A DNA stretch of 64,000 bases, from assembly GCF_031143425.1 (NCBI RefSeq), contig NC_090437.1, forward strand, positions 1,177,416,863-1,177,480,862, given 5' to 3'. The translations under genes were made by a program, and so were the position numbers. Of the stretch, positions 32,481 through 42,239 are shown one piece after another; the first letter of the stretch is position 1; every line of letters begins with the position of its first letter. The notes beneath the pieces were generated by a model that had not been told where the DNA came from, searched no databases, and was given only the letters and a program-made list of their open reading frames with translations. The stretch is from Pleurodeles waltl (lineage: Eukaryota > Chordata > Amphibia > Caudata > Salamandridae).

Positions 32481-34926
32481 ATGGCTGCTGCGACTGGGGA
32501 AAGGGCCCCTGCCTTCACATCTGAGGAATTGGATAAACTTGTTGATGGGGTCCTCCCCCAGTATGCGCTACTCTACGGTCCTCCAGACCAACAGGTAAGT
32601 ACACTGGGAGCACGTAGTATGGGCTATGCCTGTGTTGAGTGGGGTGGATGTAAGATGGTGGGGAGGGGAGCGAATGAGGAGTGCAACGCATGACAGATGA
32701 GAGCATGTGCCACATGGCAAGGTTGGGGAGGGGGGCCGCGCACATCGACCATGCAGAAAAGTGATGATATTTATTTTGCAACCCTGTACATGTCACATAG
32801 GTCAGCGCCCATCAGAAGATCGACATTTGGCGTGCCATCGTCAAGGACGTCCGGGCCCTGGGGGTCCACAACAGACGGGGCACCCACTGCCGCAAGAGGT
32901 GGGAGGACATCCGCCGCGGGAGCAGAAAGACCGCCGAGGCTCTGCTAGGGATGGCCTCCCAACGTAGGAGGGGTGCCAGTCGTCAATTGAACCCCCTGAT
33001 GTCCCGGATCCTGGCGCTGGCCTACGCCCATTTGGATGGGCGCGTGAGGACATCACAGCAGACACAAGGGGGTGAGTATCAGCACATTCCGCTATATTAG
33101 CACACAGTGGAGGCGTCTGGGTGGGGGAGGAGGGCTGTGGCTATCTCTAGGCCAGGGCGGTTTCTGTAGGCTAGGCCCCTCCATTAGACATGGCCCTGTG
33201 CCCCCGCCCCCCACCTCTGTAGGGTGCTAAGTACAGCTATCCATGGCCCGGGCTCACCTATGTGTGCATTTGTCGTCCATAGACTTGTAGGCCAAGTCAC
33301 TATAATTGAGTAGTGTAGCCCGAGTGCGCGACGTAGTGCAGGGGGCTTCTGTGTCTGTCCTCTCCGCCAACGGTGCCGCCAATGCATGCACTCAACATGT
33401 CTTTCTTTCTTCCCCCCCCCCTTTTTTTTGGTTTTCCTGTTCATGTGTGCATTAGCATCATCAGGCGGAGGAGAAGTGGCATCGGCGCACGAGGGAGCTG
33501 CATCTCACATGGCCCCGGAGGGCCCTGCAACCGACTCGGAGTTAACCAGTGAGACGGAGGGCGAGGGGGGCTCCACAACGGGGACCCGTGGAAACGTCAG
33601 CGACACCGACACGTCCTTGGAAGGGAGCTCCCTTGTGGTGGTGCCACCCAGCGCACCAGCTCCGCCCTCCCAGCAGCCCCTCAGCTTCCGCCCCGTGCCC
33701 GCTCGGGCAGGAAGCCGGCCATCTCCTTCGCCCCTGGCACCTCAGGTCCTGCCCCAGTTACCCCTGCTGCCCTCAGTGCGGAGATCATTGACCTCCTCCA
33801 GACGCTCATTGTTGGGCAGTCTACCCTTTTGAATGCCATCGAGGGGGTAGAAAGGGAGGTGCATCGGAGCAATGCATACCTGGAGGGCATTCATTCGGGT
33901 CAGGCTGCCCATCAGCGATCGTTCAACGCTCTGGCCTCAGCACTGACGGTAGCAATTGTCCCTGTCTCTAGCCTCCCCCCTCCAACTTCCTCAACCCAGT
34001 CCCACTCCTCTGTTCCTCTGCCTATCCCAGACACACCTACAGACCAGCCTGTACACACCTCAACACCCAAGGGCAGCTCATCCAGACATAAGCACCACAG
34101 ATCACACAAGCATTCACCCAAGCAACATCCACATGCAGACATGCCAACAGCCACTGCCTCCTCTGTGTCCCCCTCCTCCTCGTCTCCCTCCTCCCTCCCT
34201 GTGACGTCTCCACTCACACCTGCATGCACACCACCATCAGCCACTACGTCCATCACCACCACACCCACCAGAACAGTCCGCACACATGCAGTCACCACCC
34301 CCACTGCCATTTACACGTCCCCTGTGTCCTCTCCCAGTGTGTCTGTCACTCCCTCTTCCAAGCCACACAAACGCCGGCAGCCACCCACCCAACAGCCATC
34401 CACCTCACCACAGCCTCCAGCACAAGCACCTGCACGCAAAGACAGCACACTTGACTCTCCTACAACCACATCCTCTTCCTCCACTCCCATATCCACTGCA
34501 CCTACCCTTCCCATTGCTCCTAAAAAGTTGTTCCTCTCCAAAATTAACCTCTTTGCATCACCTGACCCACCCCCTCCATCTCGTAAGAGTCCAAACAGCA
34601 CCTCAGCCACCACAAGCACTGCACCTACTAGGACCATCGTTCAGGGCTATTGGAGTCCACCAGCTCCTAGGGCAGGAACATCGGCCAGCAGCAAGGGGAC
34701 AGCCAGCCCACCCCCTGGGAAAAGAATCAAAAAAGGGAAGGGCCGGCGCGACAGGCCTGAGACGGCTGCCCCCAAGGACACCACCCTTGCACCGTCACCT
34801 GGCCCATCCACAAAGGGAGGCAAGGGCCCCAGAGATTCGGCCAGGGGGGCAAGGGCAGCAGGGCGGACAAGTCCGGCAGCAGGCGAGCTGCCCAGGAGGG
34901 CCCCACCAGCCCCATTTGGGGTGTGA
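32481..34926 (+). CDS. Second Myb/SANT-like protein of Harbinger 1 (three exons)
   Basis: Exon A (32,481-32,594) encodes MAAATGERAPAFTSEELDKL and 18 more residues, ending CAACAG|GTAAGT in phase 0. Exon B (32,801-33,071) follows ACATAG and reads QKIDIWRAIVKDVRALG, HCRKRWEDIRRG and more, ending GGGG|GTGAG in phase 1. Exon C starts at 33,456 after TGCATTAG and restores the frame with GCA. Exons A and B together form a Myb/SANT-like (Myb_DNA-bind type) domain distinct from that of gene 1. In exon C the frame changes by one base between about 33,600 and 33,710; beyond it the reading goes through EIIDLLQTLIVGQSTLLNAI, a helical block, to the stop at 34,926. The long Ser/Thr/Pro tail has one conserved island, APKKLFLSKINLFAS, also seen in Harbinger 2. 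The frameshift means this copy may be dead. The role is unknown; DNA binding is inferred. Confidence 0.7.
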
Positions 34927-35042
34927 CGGAGGACACCCACGGGCCCAGGAGTGCAGCACAGGAGGGCCCCGCAAGCGATAGGTCGGATGGCGACTGAGCT
35001 GGAATAATTGCACAGATCTGGTTCCCTAGGAACACAAGACAA

Positions 35043-35282
35043 GCACCGCTGAACAGGGCCCCGCCGTGAGAAGCACCACTGAACAGGGCCCCGCCAAGAG
35101 AAGCACCGCTGAACAGGGCCCCGCCGTGAGAAGCACCGCTGAACAGGGCCCTGCCGTGAGAAGCACCGCTGAACAGGGCCCCGCCGTGAGAAGCACCGCT
35201 GAACAGGGCCCCGCCGTGAGAAGCACCGCTGAACAGGGCCCCGCCGTGAGAAGCACCGCTGAACAGGGCCCCGCCGTCTCTG
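35043..35282 (+). repeat. 30-bp satellite block, 8 copies
   Basis: Eight units of CACCGCTGAACAGGGCCCCG plus CCGTGAGAAG stand head to tail with very few differences. The period is exactly 30, so one reading frame repeats every ten codons. Confidence 0.95.
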
Positions 35283-36850
35283 CACCGCTCCGGTGGGCCC
35301 TTCCTTTCAAGCAGCGCTCCGCTGGGCCCTTCATCTCAAGCACCGCTCCGCTGGGCCCCGCCATCTCTGCACCGCTCCGCTGGGCCCTTCCTCTCAAGCA
35401 CCGCTCCGCTGGGCCCTTCATCTCAAGCACCGCTCCGCTGGGCCCCGCTGTGTCTGCACCGCTCCGCTGGGCCCTTCATCTCAAGCACCGCTCCGCTGGG
35501 CCCTTCCTGTCAAGCACCGCTCCGCTGGCCCCTTCCTGTCAAGCACTGCTCCGCTGGGCCCTTCCTGTCAAGCACCGCTCCGCTGGGCCCCTCCTGTCAG
35601 GCACTGTTCCGCTGGGCCCTTCATCTCAAGCATGCTCCGCTGGGCCCCGCCGTCTCTGCACCGCTCCGCTGGGCCCTTCATCTCAAGCACCGCTCCGCTG
35701 GGCCCTTCCTGTCAAGCACCGCTCCGCTGGGCCCTTCCTGTCAAGCACCGCTCTGCTGTGCCCCTCCTGTCAGGCACCGCTCCGCTGGGCCCTTCATCTC
35801 AAGCACTGCTCCGCTGGGCCCCGCCATCTCTGCACCGCTCCGCTGGGCCCTTCCTGTCAAGTACCGCTCCGCTGGGCCCTTCATCTCAAGCACCGCTCCG
35901 CTGGGCCCGGCCGTCTCTGCACCGCTCCGCTGGGCCCTTCCTGTCAAGCACCGCTCCGCTGGGCCCTTCCTGTCAAGCACTGCTCCGCTGGGCCCCGCCG
36001 TCTCTGCACCGCTCCGCTGGGCCCCTCCTGTCAGGCACCGCTCCGCTGGGCCCTTCATCTCAAGCACCGCTCCGCTGGGCCCCGCCGTCTCTGCACCGCT
36101 CCGCTGGGCCCTTCCTGTCAAGTACCGCTCCGCTGGGCCCTTCATCTCAAGCACCGCTCCGCTGGGCCCCGCGTCTCTGCACCGCTCCGCTGGGCCCTTC
36201 CTGTCAAGCACCGCTCCGCTGGGCACTTCCTGTCAAGCACCGCTCCGCTGGGCCCCGCCGTCTCTGCACCGCTCCGCTGGGCCCTTCCTGTCAAGCACCG
36301 CTCCGCTGGGCCCCGCCGTCTCTGCACCGCTCCGCTGGGCTTCTCCTGTCAGGCACCGGTCCGCTGGGCCCTTCATCTCAAGCACCGCTCTGCTGGGCCC
36401 CGCCGTCTCTGCACCGCTCCGCTGGGCCCTTCCTGTCAAGTACCGCTCCGCTGGGCCCTTCATCTCAAGCACCGCTCCGCTGGGCCCTTCCTGTCAAGCA
36501 CCGCTCCGCTGGGCCCCGCCGTCTCAGCACCGCTCCGCTGGGCCCTTCCTGTCAAGCACCGCTCCGCTGGGCCCTTCCTGTCAAGCACCGCTCCGCTGGG
36601 CCCCGCCGTCTCTGCACCGCTCCGCTGGGCCCCTCCTGTCAGGCACCGCTCCGCTGGGCCCTTCATCTCAAGCACCGCTCCGCTGGGCCCCGCTGTCTCT
36701 GCACCGCTCCGCTGGGCCCTTCCTGTCAAGTACCGCTCTGCTGGGCCCTTCATCTCAAGCACCGCTCCGCTGGGCCCCGCCGTCTCTGCACCGCTCCGCT
36801 GGGCCCCTCCTGTAAAGCACCGCTCCGCTGGGCCCTTCATCTCAAGCACC
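35283..36850 (+). repeat. 29-bp satellite, about 54 copies with higher-order pattern
   Basis: Units start CACCGCTCCGCTGGGCCC and end in one of four tails: CGCCGTCTCTG (A), TTCCTGTCAAG (B), TTCATCTCAAG (C) or CTCCTGTCAGG (D). In the right half the order A-D-C-A-B-C-A-B-B recurs with small changes, a higher-order unit of about 261 bases. Because 29 is not a multiple of three and no frame of the unit has a stop, long open frames (up to 625 residues from 35,066, and several on the minus strand) arise automatically. I do not regard them as genes. Confidence 0.95.
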
Positions 36851-37464
36851 GCTGGCCCATTGGCAGGGCCGGATCTGTGTCGGGCAGGGCTTCACGAAGC
36901 ACTCTGGGCACCATGCCTCCTCCATAACCAGTGGAGTCTGTAATCCACCTGATGGACTGTGGCTTTGCACTCCCCAGGATGGTACAGTGGGCATGGAGGC
37001 CCCTCGTGGATCTGGCGTCGTGGACTCATGTGGCTGAGGTGCCCCCCCTTCCCTTCCCCCTGAGGTGCCTGTGGTTTTATTATCTGATGCCCCAGCAGTG
37101 TTCTCTCCAATGAAATCGGGTCTCGTGTGTGGGCTTTGCCCGTGTGTTTATGCACATTGGCCCACGAACAATGGCATGTAGCCAATATGTGCCGGACTTT
37201 TGGACTATGTATACATTGTTCATGTTGTGATTTATTTATTTTATAAATTTCATATTTCACTTAAGTTCAAATATGCTTTAATATACTTCTATTTTAATGA
37301 TCATTTTATTTTGTCTTTGAATTATTCCAGGGGGTTTGGGGGGTGTAACTCTGACTTGTTGCTCTGCATTGGTGTGTGGGGATTTTGGGGGGGGGTGTCG
37401 CGTATGTGTGTGCCCGTAATCTTTTCTCCTCCCCCCTCCCCTGTGTCGTAGGTGCAGTACTCAC
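36851..37464. other. Harbinger 1 right interior, no separate gene
   Basis: This stretch lies between the satellite and the small first exon of the transposase. It contains an A/T-rich part (37,220-37,320). In the proposed model it is the start of the transposase's first intron, read on the minus strand. Confidence 0.5.
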
Positions 37465-37547
37465 CGTTGTCTCCTGCGGCGGCGTTCGTGCTCCTGGTAG
37501 AGGAGCAGGTAGACAATCGATGGTAGGATGTTTAATTCGGGTTCCAT
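37465..37547 (-). CDS. First exon of Harbinger 1 transposase (83 nt)
   Basis: On the minus strand an ATG at 37,547 opens MEPELNILPSIVYLLLYQEH followed by ERRRRRQ, and ends CAACG|GTGAGT with two bases of the next codon. Joined to the acceptor at 32,017 these two bases complete an Arg codon and continue in frame with the transposase. The exon stands about 330 bases from the right end of the transposon. Harbinger 2 has an exon of identical length (83 nt), the same phase, a similar protein (MERELEIMPVLFLAIYLCDR...RRRQ) and the same distance (about 330 bases) from its own end. The hydrophobic stretch plus Arg cluster is reminiscent of HARBI-type N-termini. This start is preferred over the Met at 32,166, whose first 49 residues would then be intron. 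Confidence 0.72.
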
Positions 37548-37599
37548 GCTGTCCAGATTCCTCGTGGAGTGTATAGAGGTGAGCGTTTTCCCGTTCGTG

Positions 37600-37875
37600 G
37601 TCTGTTTCCGCCGTGTTTTTATCGGCGGGGCTCCCGCCCCGGAAAAGGTGGCGGATTGGTGGGTCGTGATAGGGTGGGCGGTACATTGTCTGCCGCCTGT
37701 CTGTTGGCGGTGACCGCCGCGCTGTTTGTTTGCCCCGCCGTGGCTGTCGGAGTGTTAAAGTGGCGGCCAGTGTTGGCGGTTCCCGCCAGGGTCAGAATTC
37801 CATTTTTTTTACCGCCTGCCTGTTGGCGGTTTGGCCGCCGCTTTAACACCGACCGCCAGGGTTGGAATGACCCCC
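37600..37875 (-). repeat. Right subterminal region and terminal inverted repeat, Harbinger 1
   Basis: GGCGG/CCGCC words occur about a dozen times. The last bases mirror the left end (GGGGGTCATTCCAACCCTGG read inward). Transposase binding is inferred. Confidence 0.75.
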
Positions 37876-37884
37876 TATGTTTTT

Positions 37885-38100
37885 GAAGTATAGTATATTA
37901 AAGTGCTTTTTCTACTTGTTTACATTTTTTTTTATTTTTAAGTACTACGGTACCTCTTTGGAAGTACTGCAGTACTTTATGAAATTTTGGTAAAATATTT
38001 AGACGGTATAAATAATTTTTCCCTACCCATTATCTATGTAATTAAATGGTAATAGTTAGGGGAAAATAATAAAACCTAATACCTATATCTAAGCCCTAAT
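37885..38100 (-). repeat. Right arm of the older palindromic repeat
   Basis: Read in reverse complement this resembles 28,107-28,365, as described for the left arm. The similarity is clearest over about 70 bases around 38,030-38,100. Confidence 0.4.
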
Positions 38101-38173
38101 CCCAGTACACAGAGAAAGTGGCCTTAGAACAACATGGTTGCCTTTGTAAAGGCAGTCGTCAGTTAGTCATATA

Positions 38174-38353
38174 GGGGGTTATTACAACTTTGGAGGAGGG
38201 GTTAATCCGTCCCAAAAGTGACGGTAAAGTGACGGATTTACCACCAGCCATATTACAAGTTCCATAGGATATAATGGACTCGTAATACGGCTGGTGGTAA
38301 ATCCGTCACTTTTGGGACAGACTAACACCTCCTCCAAAGTTGTAATAACCCCC
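38174..38353. mobile_element. 180-bp hairpin MITE, ATA duplication
   Basis: GGGGGTTATTACAACTTTGG and GTTAATCCGTCCCAAAAGTG on the left are mirrored almost base for base at the right end. The two arms meet around 38,262 in a nearly complete palindrome. Flanks are ATA on both sides (38,171-38,173 and 38,354-38,356). It is non-coding. The G-rich end and 3-bp duplication point to Harbinger-type mobilisation. Confidence 0.9.
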
Positions 38354-38359
38354 ATAATG

Positions 38360-39060
38360 CCTTGTCATCACTAGCTGCCATGATAATTTAGCAAAATACC
38401 GCAAAATTACCACAACAACATCACTAAGTTAAAATATTTATGAGATTTATGAGATAAAAAAATGCTTACCCAATTTATTTGTACTACCCAAAAGGAACAT
38501 TTAAACACCATAATCCATATTCCTGCAATTTCATTCAAATTTGTTCAGCCATTTTCATGCTACACATTGTTACAAAGTCAATGGAAAACGCAACGGTGCC
38601 AGAACATGTTTGGGACTCCCCTTTTTAATTTGGACCCCCCTTTGCAAGTTTCCGTGACAGTTTGCATTATCTGCCAATGTAGAAAACGGAATAGGTCTGC
38701 AAAGTTTCTTGGAGGTTCATCAAACAGGCACAAAATTATTGACAACCAAAATTCCTTTCTCTGAAAATCCTATCTTACCTATAACTACCTCCACTCTTTA
38801 GTATACATATTTTCTTATTTTGTGTTTACTTATCACGGTAGCTGCCACACATTTACTGGTGCAGTGACATGTACCGACCACACGCCGGATACGGTAACAG
38901 TGGCGCCGGCCACACCAAGCTGGGTTAACCAACCTACATATCTTGGATGCTTTGGTATAATCACAGGAATCCTAGTGATCCGGCTCCGAAACACCACTCC
39001 ATCTTAGATAATCAGCACAGATTCCCTTCGGCCCAGCAAGGGAGCTCTCCATGTCTATCC
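38360..39060. other. Unassigned sequence left of the L1
   Basis: No domain was recognised in the open frame at 38,462-38,764. The L1 3' untranslated region may lie here, but no clear poly-T run (poly-A on the minus strand) marks its end. Confidence 0.35.
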
Positions 39061-39080
39061 TGCATGACCATTGCAGGGCC

Positions 39081-39593
39081 TTAAACCAGTCCTCTGGTTG
39101 GGGAGGTCAGTAAGCCTAGCCAGTGTGTGCAAATCTCCCATCTGGGCAGCAGTAACAGGTAAAACAGCAGGGACCTTTGCTGCCTTCCTAATATGCAATC
39201 TGTCCCCATGTCGTCTCTTTGTCCAGTTGCACCAATAGCAGACTCATTTTGGTGTCTTGAAATTTCGGCTATGGTTCTACCCACTATCTTCCAGTACCCC
39301 CTAATTGAAGGACAAGAGGCCAACATGTGCTCGTTGCTAGCTTCCAACAGACAGCATCATCTGCAGCTTGGAGTTGAAGGTTGTGCAAACTTTGCTGTTC
39401 TCTGGGAGGTCCAGTATAGTCTATTGATTGTGAAGAAATGGTTTCTCTTTAAGTTGGTCAGTTTAACCGTAGAATACAGTAATTGCAAGAATGCTCTCCA
39501 TAAAGTTGAAAGCTCTGATTCCTGAACCATCCCATTCCATACTGAACCTGGTGCCGTCTGAGTTTTATCCTAAGCATCCACAAGTTTCCAGTA
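39081..39593 (-). pseudogene. L1 ORF2 C-terminal remnant
   Basis: EHMLASCPSIRGYWKIV matches the H-x-x-x-x-CP-x-x-x-x-FW pattern near the end of L1 ORF2, where a Cys/His cluster contributes to RNA binding. The same region is seen in the other L1 at 62,290-62,330 (HMFAGCPRLKAFW). The frame is broken just upstream. Confidence 0.65.
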
Positions 39594-39601
39594 CTATATT
39601 G
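39594..39601. repeat. 8-bp target duplication, left copy
   Basis: CTATATTG here is repeated exactly at 40,507-40,514. Confidence 0.65.
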
Positions 39602-40506
39602 ATACCCCCTTGTTGTGTATCCATTTTAGTTATAGCTCCATGCACATTATCTTTGCACACTAGGCCTGTAGCTGTGCACTTTAACCTAGATATATTTTAT
39701 TCAGCTGTGTTTATTATTTTAGCAATAGCCACTTTTGCGGTCTTGTTTTTAATTCTCTCTATCTAGCTGTTCTTTGCCTAGGCCAGCACTGCGTTCTTAA
39801 ACAAGACATTTCTTTCACTCTGCTTTTCTCAAGGCTGCAGTAAGATAATTTGCTGGTAAACATGGTAACGCTTTGTCTCTGGTATTCATAGAAACATACA
39901 TATCCTGACGTAGGGACCTTTCTCATAACATCAGCTGTTTTATTACAAGAACACTTCTCTTTCGCATACACGTTAGAGGGAGATTCCAGCCAGATGACCA
40001 CAACTGTATGCTGATTGCTGAATGCTTCGCTACAGCTGCTTTTGCAGACATCAGGCCTCTTGCTCAGGTATGGGGGATGATGTCTTCCCAGGGGAACCTG
40101 AAGGGCAGAACAAGAGCTTAACATGCCGTGCTCTAATATAGCCTAGGTAGGAATTGTTTTAATGACTCTAGTGACAACATGGTAGCGTTATTTTTATGCT
40201 TTACTCTCCTTGTCATAATTTTAATCCTGTCATGCTTCATCATCCTGGTTATTGCAGTACATGCTTTATTATCTAAGATGCACTTGCTTCATTAAAACCT
40301 TATTGAAACACATACTGCCTCTGACTGTCCTTGCATGTGCGAGACTAATGTAACTGAGAGAAACAGATGCGATCTAAGTGACCACTATTTCCCTGAGGAG
40401 TCAATTGTGTCATGCATTCGGCTGCCCAATAATCCCTGCTCTTGGGTAGAGATGAGGCACTACTAGTTACCTGGAGCAAAACCCGGATTACAACGACAGG
40501 TGTCAC
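39602..40506. mobile_element. 905-bp insertion in L1 ORF2, 8-bp duplication
   Basis: The insert runs from ATACCCCCTTGTTGTG to GGATTACAACGACAGGTGTC plus AC. Its ends are imperfectly inverted (CCTTGTTGTG.TATCC against CCTGTCGTTGTAATCC). CTATATTG flanks it on both sides, and L1-like sequence continues on either side. An 8-bp duplication is typical of hAT (and P) DNA transposons. The inner TGTTGTG...CGACA could alternatively be read as a short LTR, but retroviral-type duplications are 4-6 bp. No protein is encoded. Family not settled. Confidence 0.6.
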
Positions 40507-41126
40507 CTATATTGGGTCAGACTCAGTCCCCCACACCGCAGGCGTTTCTGCCACTCAAATCCAGTAGTCTCATTAGAATAATGAGAGCCTACGCAACACC
40601 CTTATTTAGGAGCTGCGTGTCCTCCATAAGCGATTCTACTCCCCAATCTCTACCAAATTCCTGTCTGACACTTGCAAACCAGGAGGAAAGCAGCAAATAT
40701 TTGAATCTGGCTAGGAACTCCCCCAGTTTTCCCCTTCACTTCTTTCCAGGGGGCCAGCCCCTGCACTGTAGTTAGGACCCCCCATCTTGTTAACCCGGCC
40801 CTCCAAGACTTCCCATCTAATAGACAATCTGGGTTGCCCGGGGAATCCTACACAGGGGAAAAGTTTGAGTAGAAACTGATTACCGAGGTTTTCCTTCCTC
40901 TATGGCAAGAGCTGCCCTCAGGACCTTAAAAACTTCAGGGCCCCAAATTTGTACAGAAATTCTGCGGTTCCCACCCGAGGTCATTTCAGACAGAATACCC
41001 CCCCCCCAGGTTGAACCATCCTGTGCTCCCAGCAGTACCTTGCAATTCTTAAACTGAAAAGCCATCCGATAAAGGCTATATACGTTTAGACCCAGTAAGT
41101 CAACCCTCTTCCCTTCAGCCTCCTTA
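40507..41126 (-). pseudogene. L1 ORF2 middle region, decayed
   Basis: This lies between the RT and the C-terminal region. Frames such as 41,065-40,880 have no strong motif but are positioned where L1 ORF2 linker sequence is expected. Confidence 0.45.
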
Positions 41127-42215
41127 TCAAATATTTTCCAGTATCTTTTTTAGGGAACTGAAGAAGGATGTAATTAAAAAAAGGTAAGTGAACTGAGACA
41201 GAACTGACATTTTAATCAAATTTACCCTACCAGTAATTGTCAGTTGCAGACTTTCACATATAAGAAGGAGCCAATCTATCTCTTTAGCCACTCTCCCTAA
41301 GTTATGCACTAGGACTGCTCCCACCGATTGGACTATTGTAATGCCCAAATATTTGATCTTGGATGCCGCTATATCCACTTGTTAATGTTCCAACACATAG
41401 TTTCAGTCTTAACTGTGTTCACTGAATACCCAGACAGTGATCCAAATTCTCTTGGTAGTTTTTCCACCCTGGGGATAATCTTGGTGGGGTCAAATGCTTA
41501 AATTATCAGGTCATCATCAAAAAGCAAACTTTGATCTTTAACTGTCCTATGGCAAAGGGAATAAGGTAATCACCTGATGATCCTTTCTAAGAAGTTGAGG
41601 AAATGGCTCAATATAAATATCAAACAAAAGGGGGAAGAGGGCAACCCTGCCTTGTACCGCAAGAGATCCTAAACTCCCCGTCAGCACTCCATTAAATAAA
41701 ATTATAGCTGTTGCCTTTGCATCCAGCCTCTGCAAAGTTGAGATAAAGCATGGGGTGAAGCCTAAAACCACCAAAACCTCCCTAGGAAAGACCCAGCAAA
41801 CCCTGTTGAAGGGCTTGGCTGCATCTATTGTAACTACTGACAAATTGGCCAAGCAATCGGTAGCCAGATCTATGCAGCCAATTAATTGCTGAGTTAGCTC
41901 TTGACTTTGGCGTGTAGGAACAAACTCCTTCTGAACTGAATGGATTAACTGAAGGCAATTATGGCCAACCTACTGGCCAAAATGCTAGTGAATACCTTAC
42001 AATCACCATTTAAAAAAGGAGATTGATTGATAGGAATCTGCATTCTTGGGGCCTTTGTCAGGTTCTAATAGGAGTGCTAGGATTGCTTCCCTCCATGACT
42101 GTGGGATCTGTTTATTCTCATAACATATATGAATAAATAATTTCACCCATATCGACACTAATACCTTGAAGGTGTCCCAAACAATTGTGGGTGAAGCAGT
42201 CTCTACGTTATCCAC
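41127..42215 (-). pseudogene. L1 ORF2 reverse transcriptase remnant
   Basis: IPQSWREAILALLLEPDKGP and NADSYQSISFF (42,215-42,003) match the start of L1 RT. VTIDAAKPFNRVCWVFPREV and LDAKATAIILFNGVLTG (41,850-41,690) are RT motifs with the first catalytic Asp. LLFDDDLII (about 41,515) is the F-A-D-D box with both Asp kept. KIKYLGI and ITGRVNLIKMSVLSQFTYLF (41,370-41,150) are the thumb region. Frameshifts separate these blocks. When intact it primes reverse transcription at nicked genomic DNA. Confidence 0.85.
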
Positions 42216-42239
42216 AAAAAAGTCCCTGCTAGTCCATCC

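Larger units (their letters stand above)
28370..37875 (+). mobile_element. PIF/Harbinger transposon 1, three genes, 9.5 kb
   Basis: The ends form terminal inverted repeats: GGGGTCATTCTGACC on the left and the mirror of GGGGGTCATTCCAACCC on the right. Inside are a Myb/SANT-like gene (+, 28,968-30,477), a Harbinger DDE transposase (-, 30,982-32,017 plus a distant first exon) and a second Myb/SANT-like gene (+, 32,481-34,926). A 1.8-kb satellite and the right end follow. A PIF/Harbinger transposon typically pairs a transposase with a Myb-like protein; two Myb-like genes are unusual. The target duplication is unclear: ATA/TATAG on the left and TAT on the right, so one edge base has changed. The element interrupts an older palindromic repeat. 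Confidence 0.9.

Noticed and set aside
35066..36943. 625-codon plus-strand open frame (and a 544-codon overlapping one)
   Set aside because: It follows from a stopless 29/30-bp satellite whose unit is not a multiple of three; several frames on both strands are open.
39491..39766. Hydrophobic 91-codon plus-strand frame
   Set aside because: It crosses the junction between L1 and the 905-bp insertion and is opposite to the L1 coding strand.
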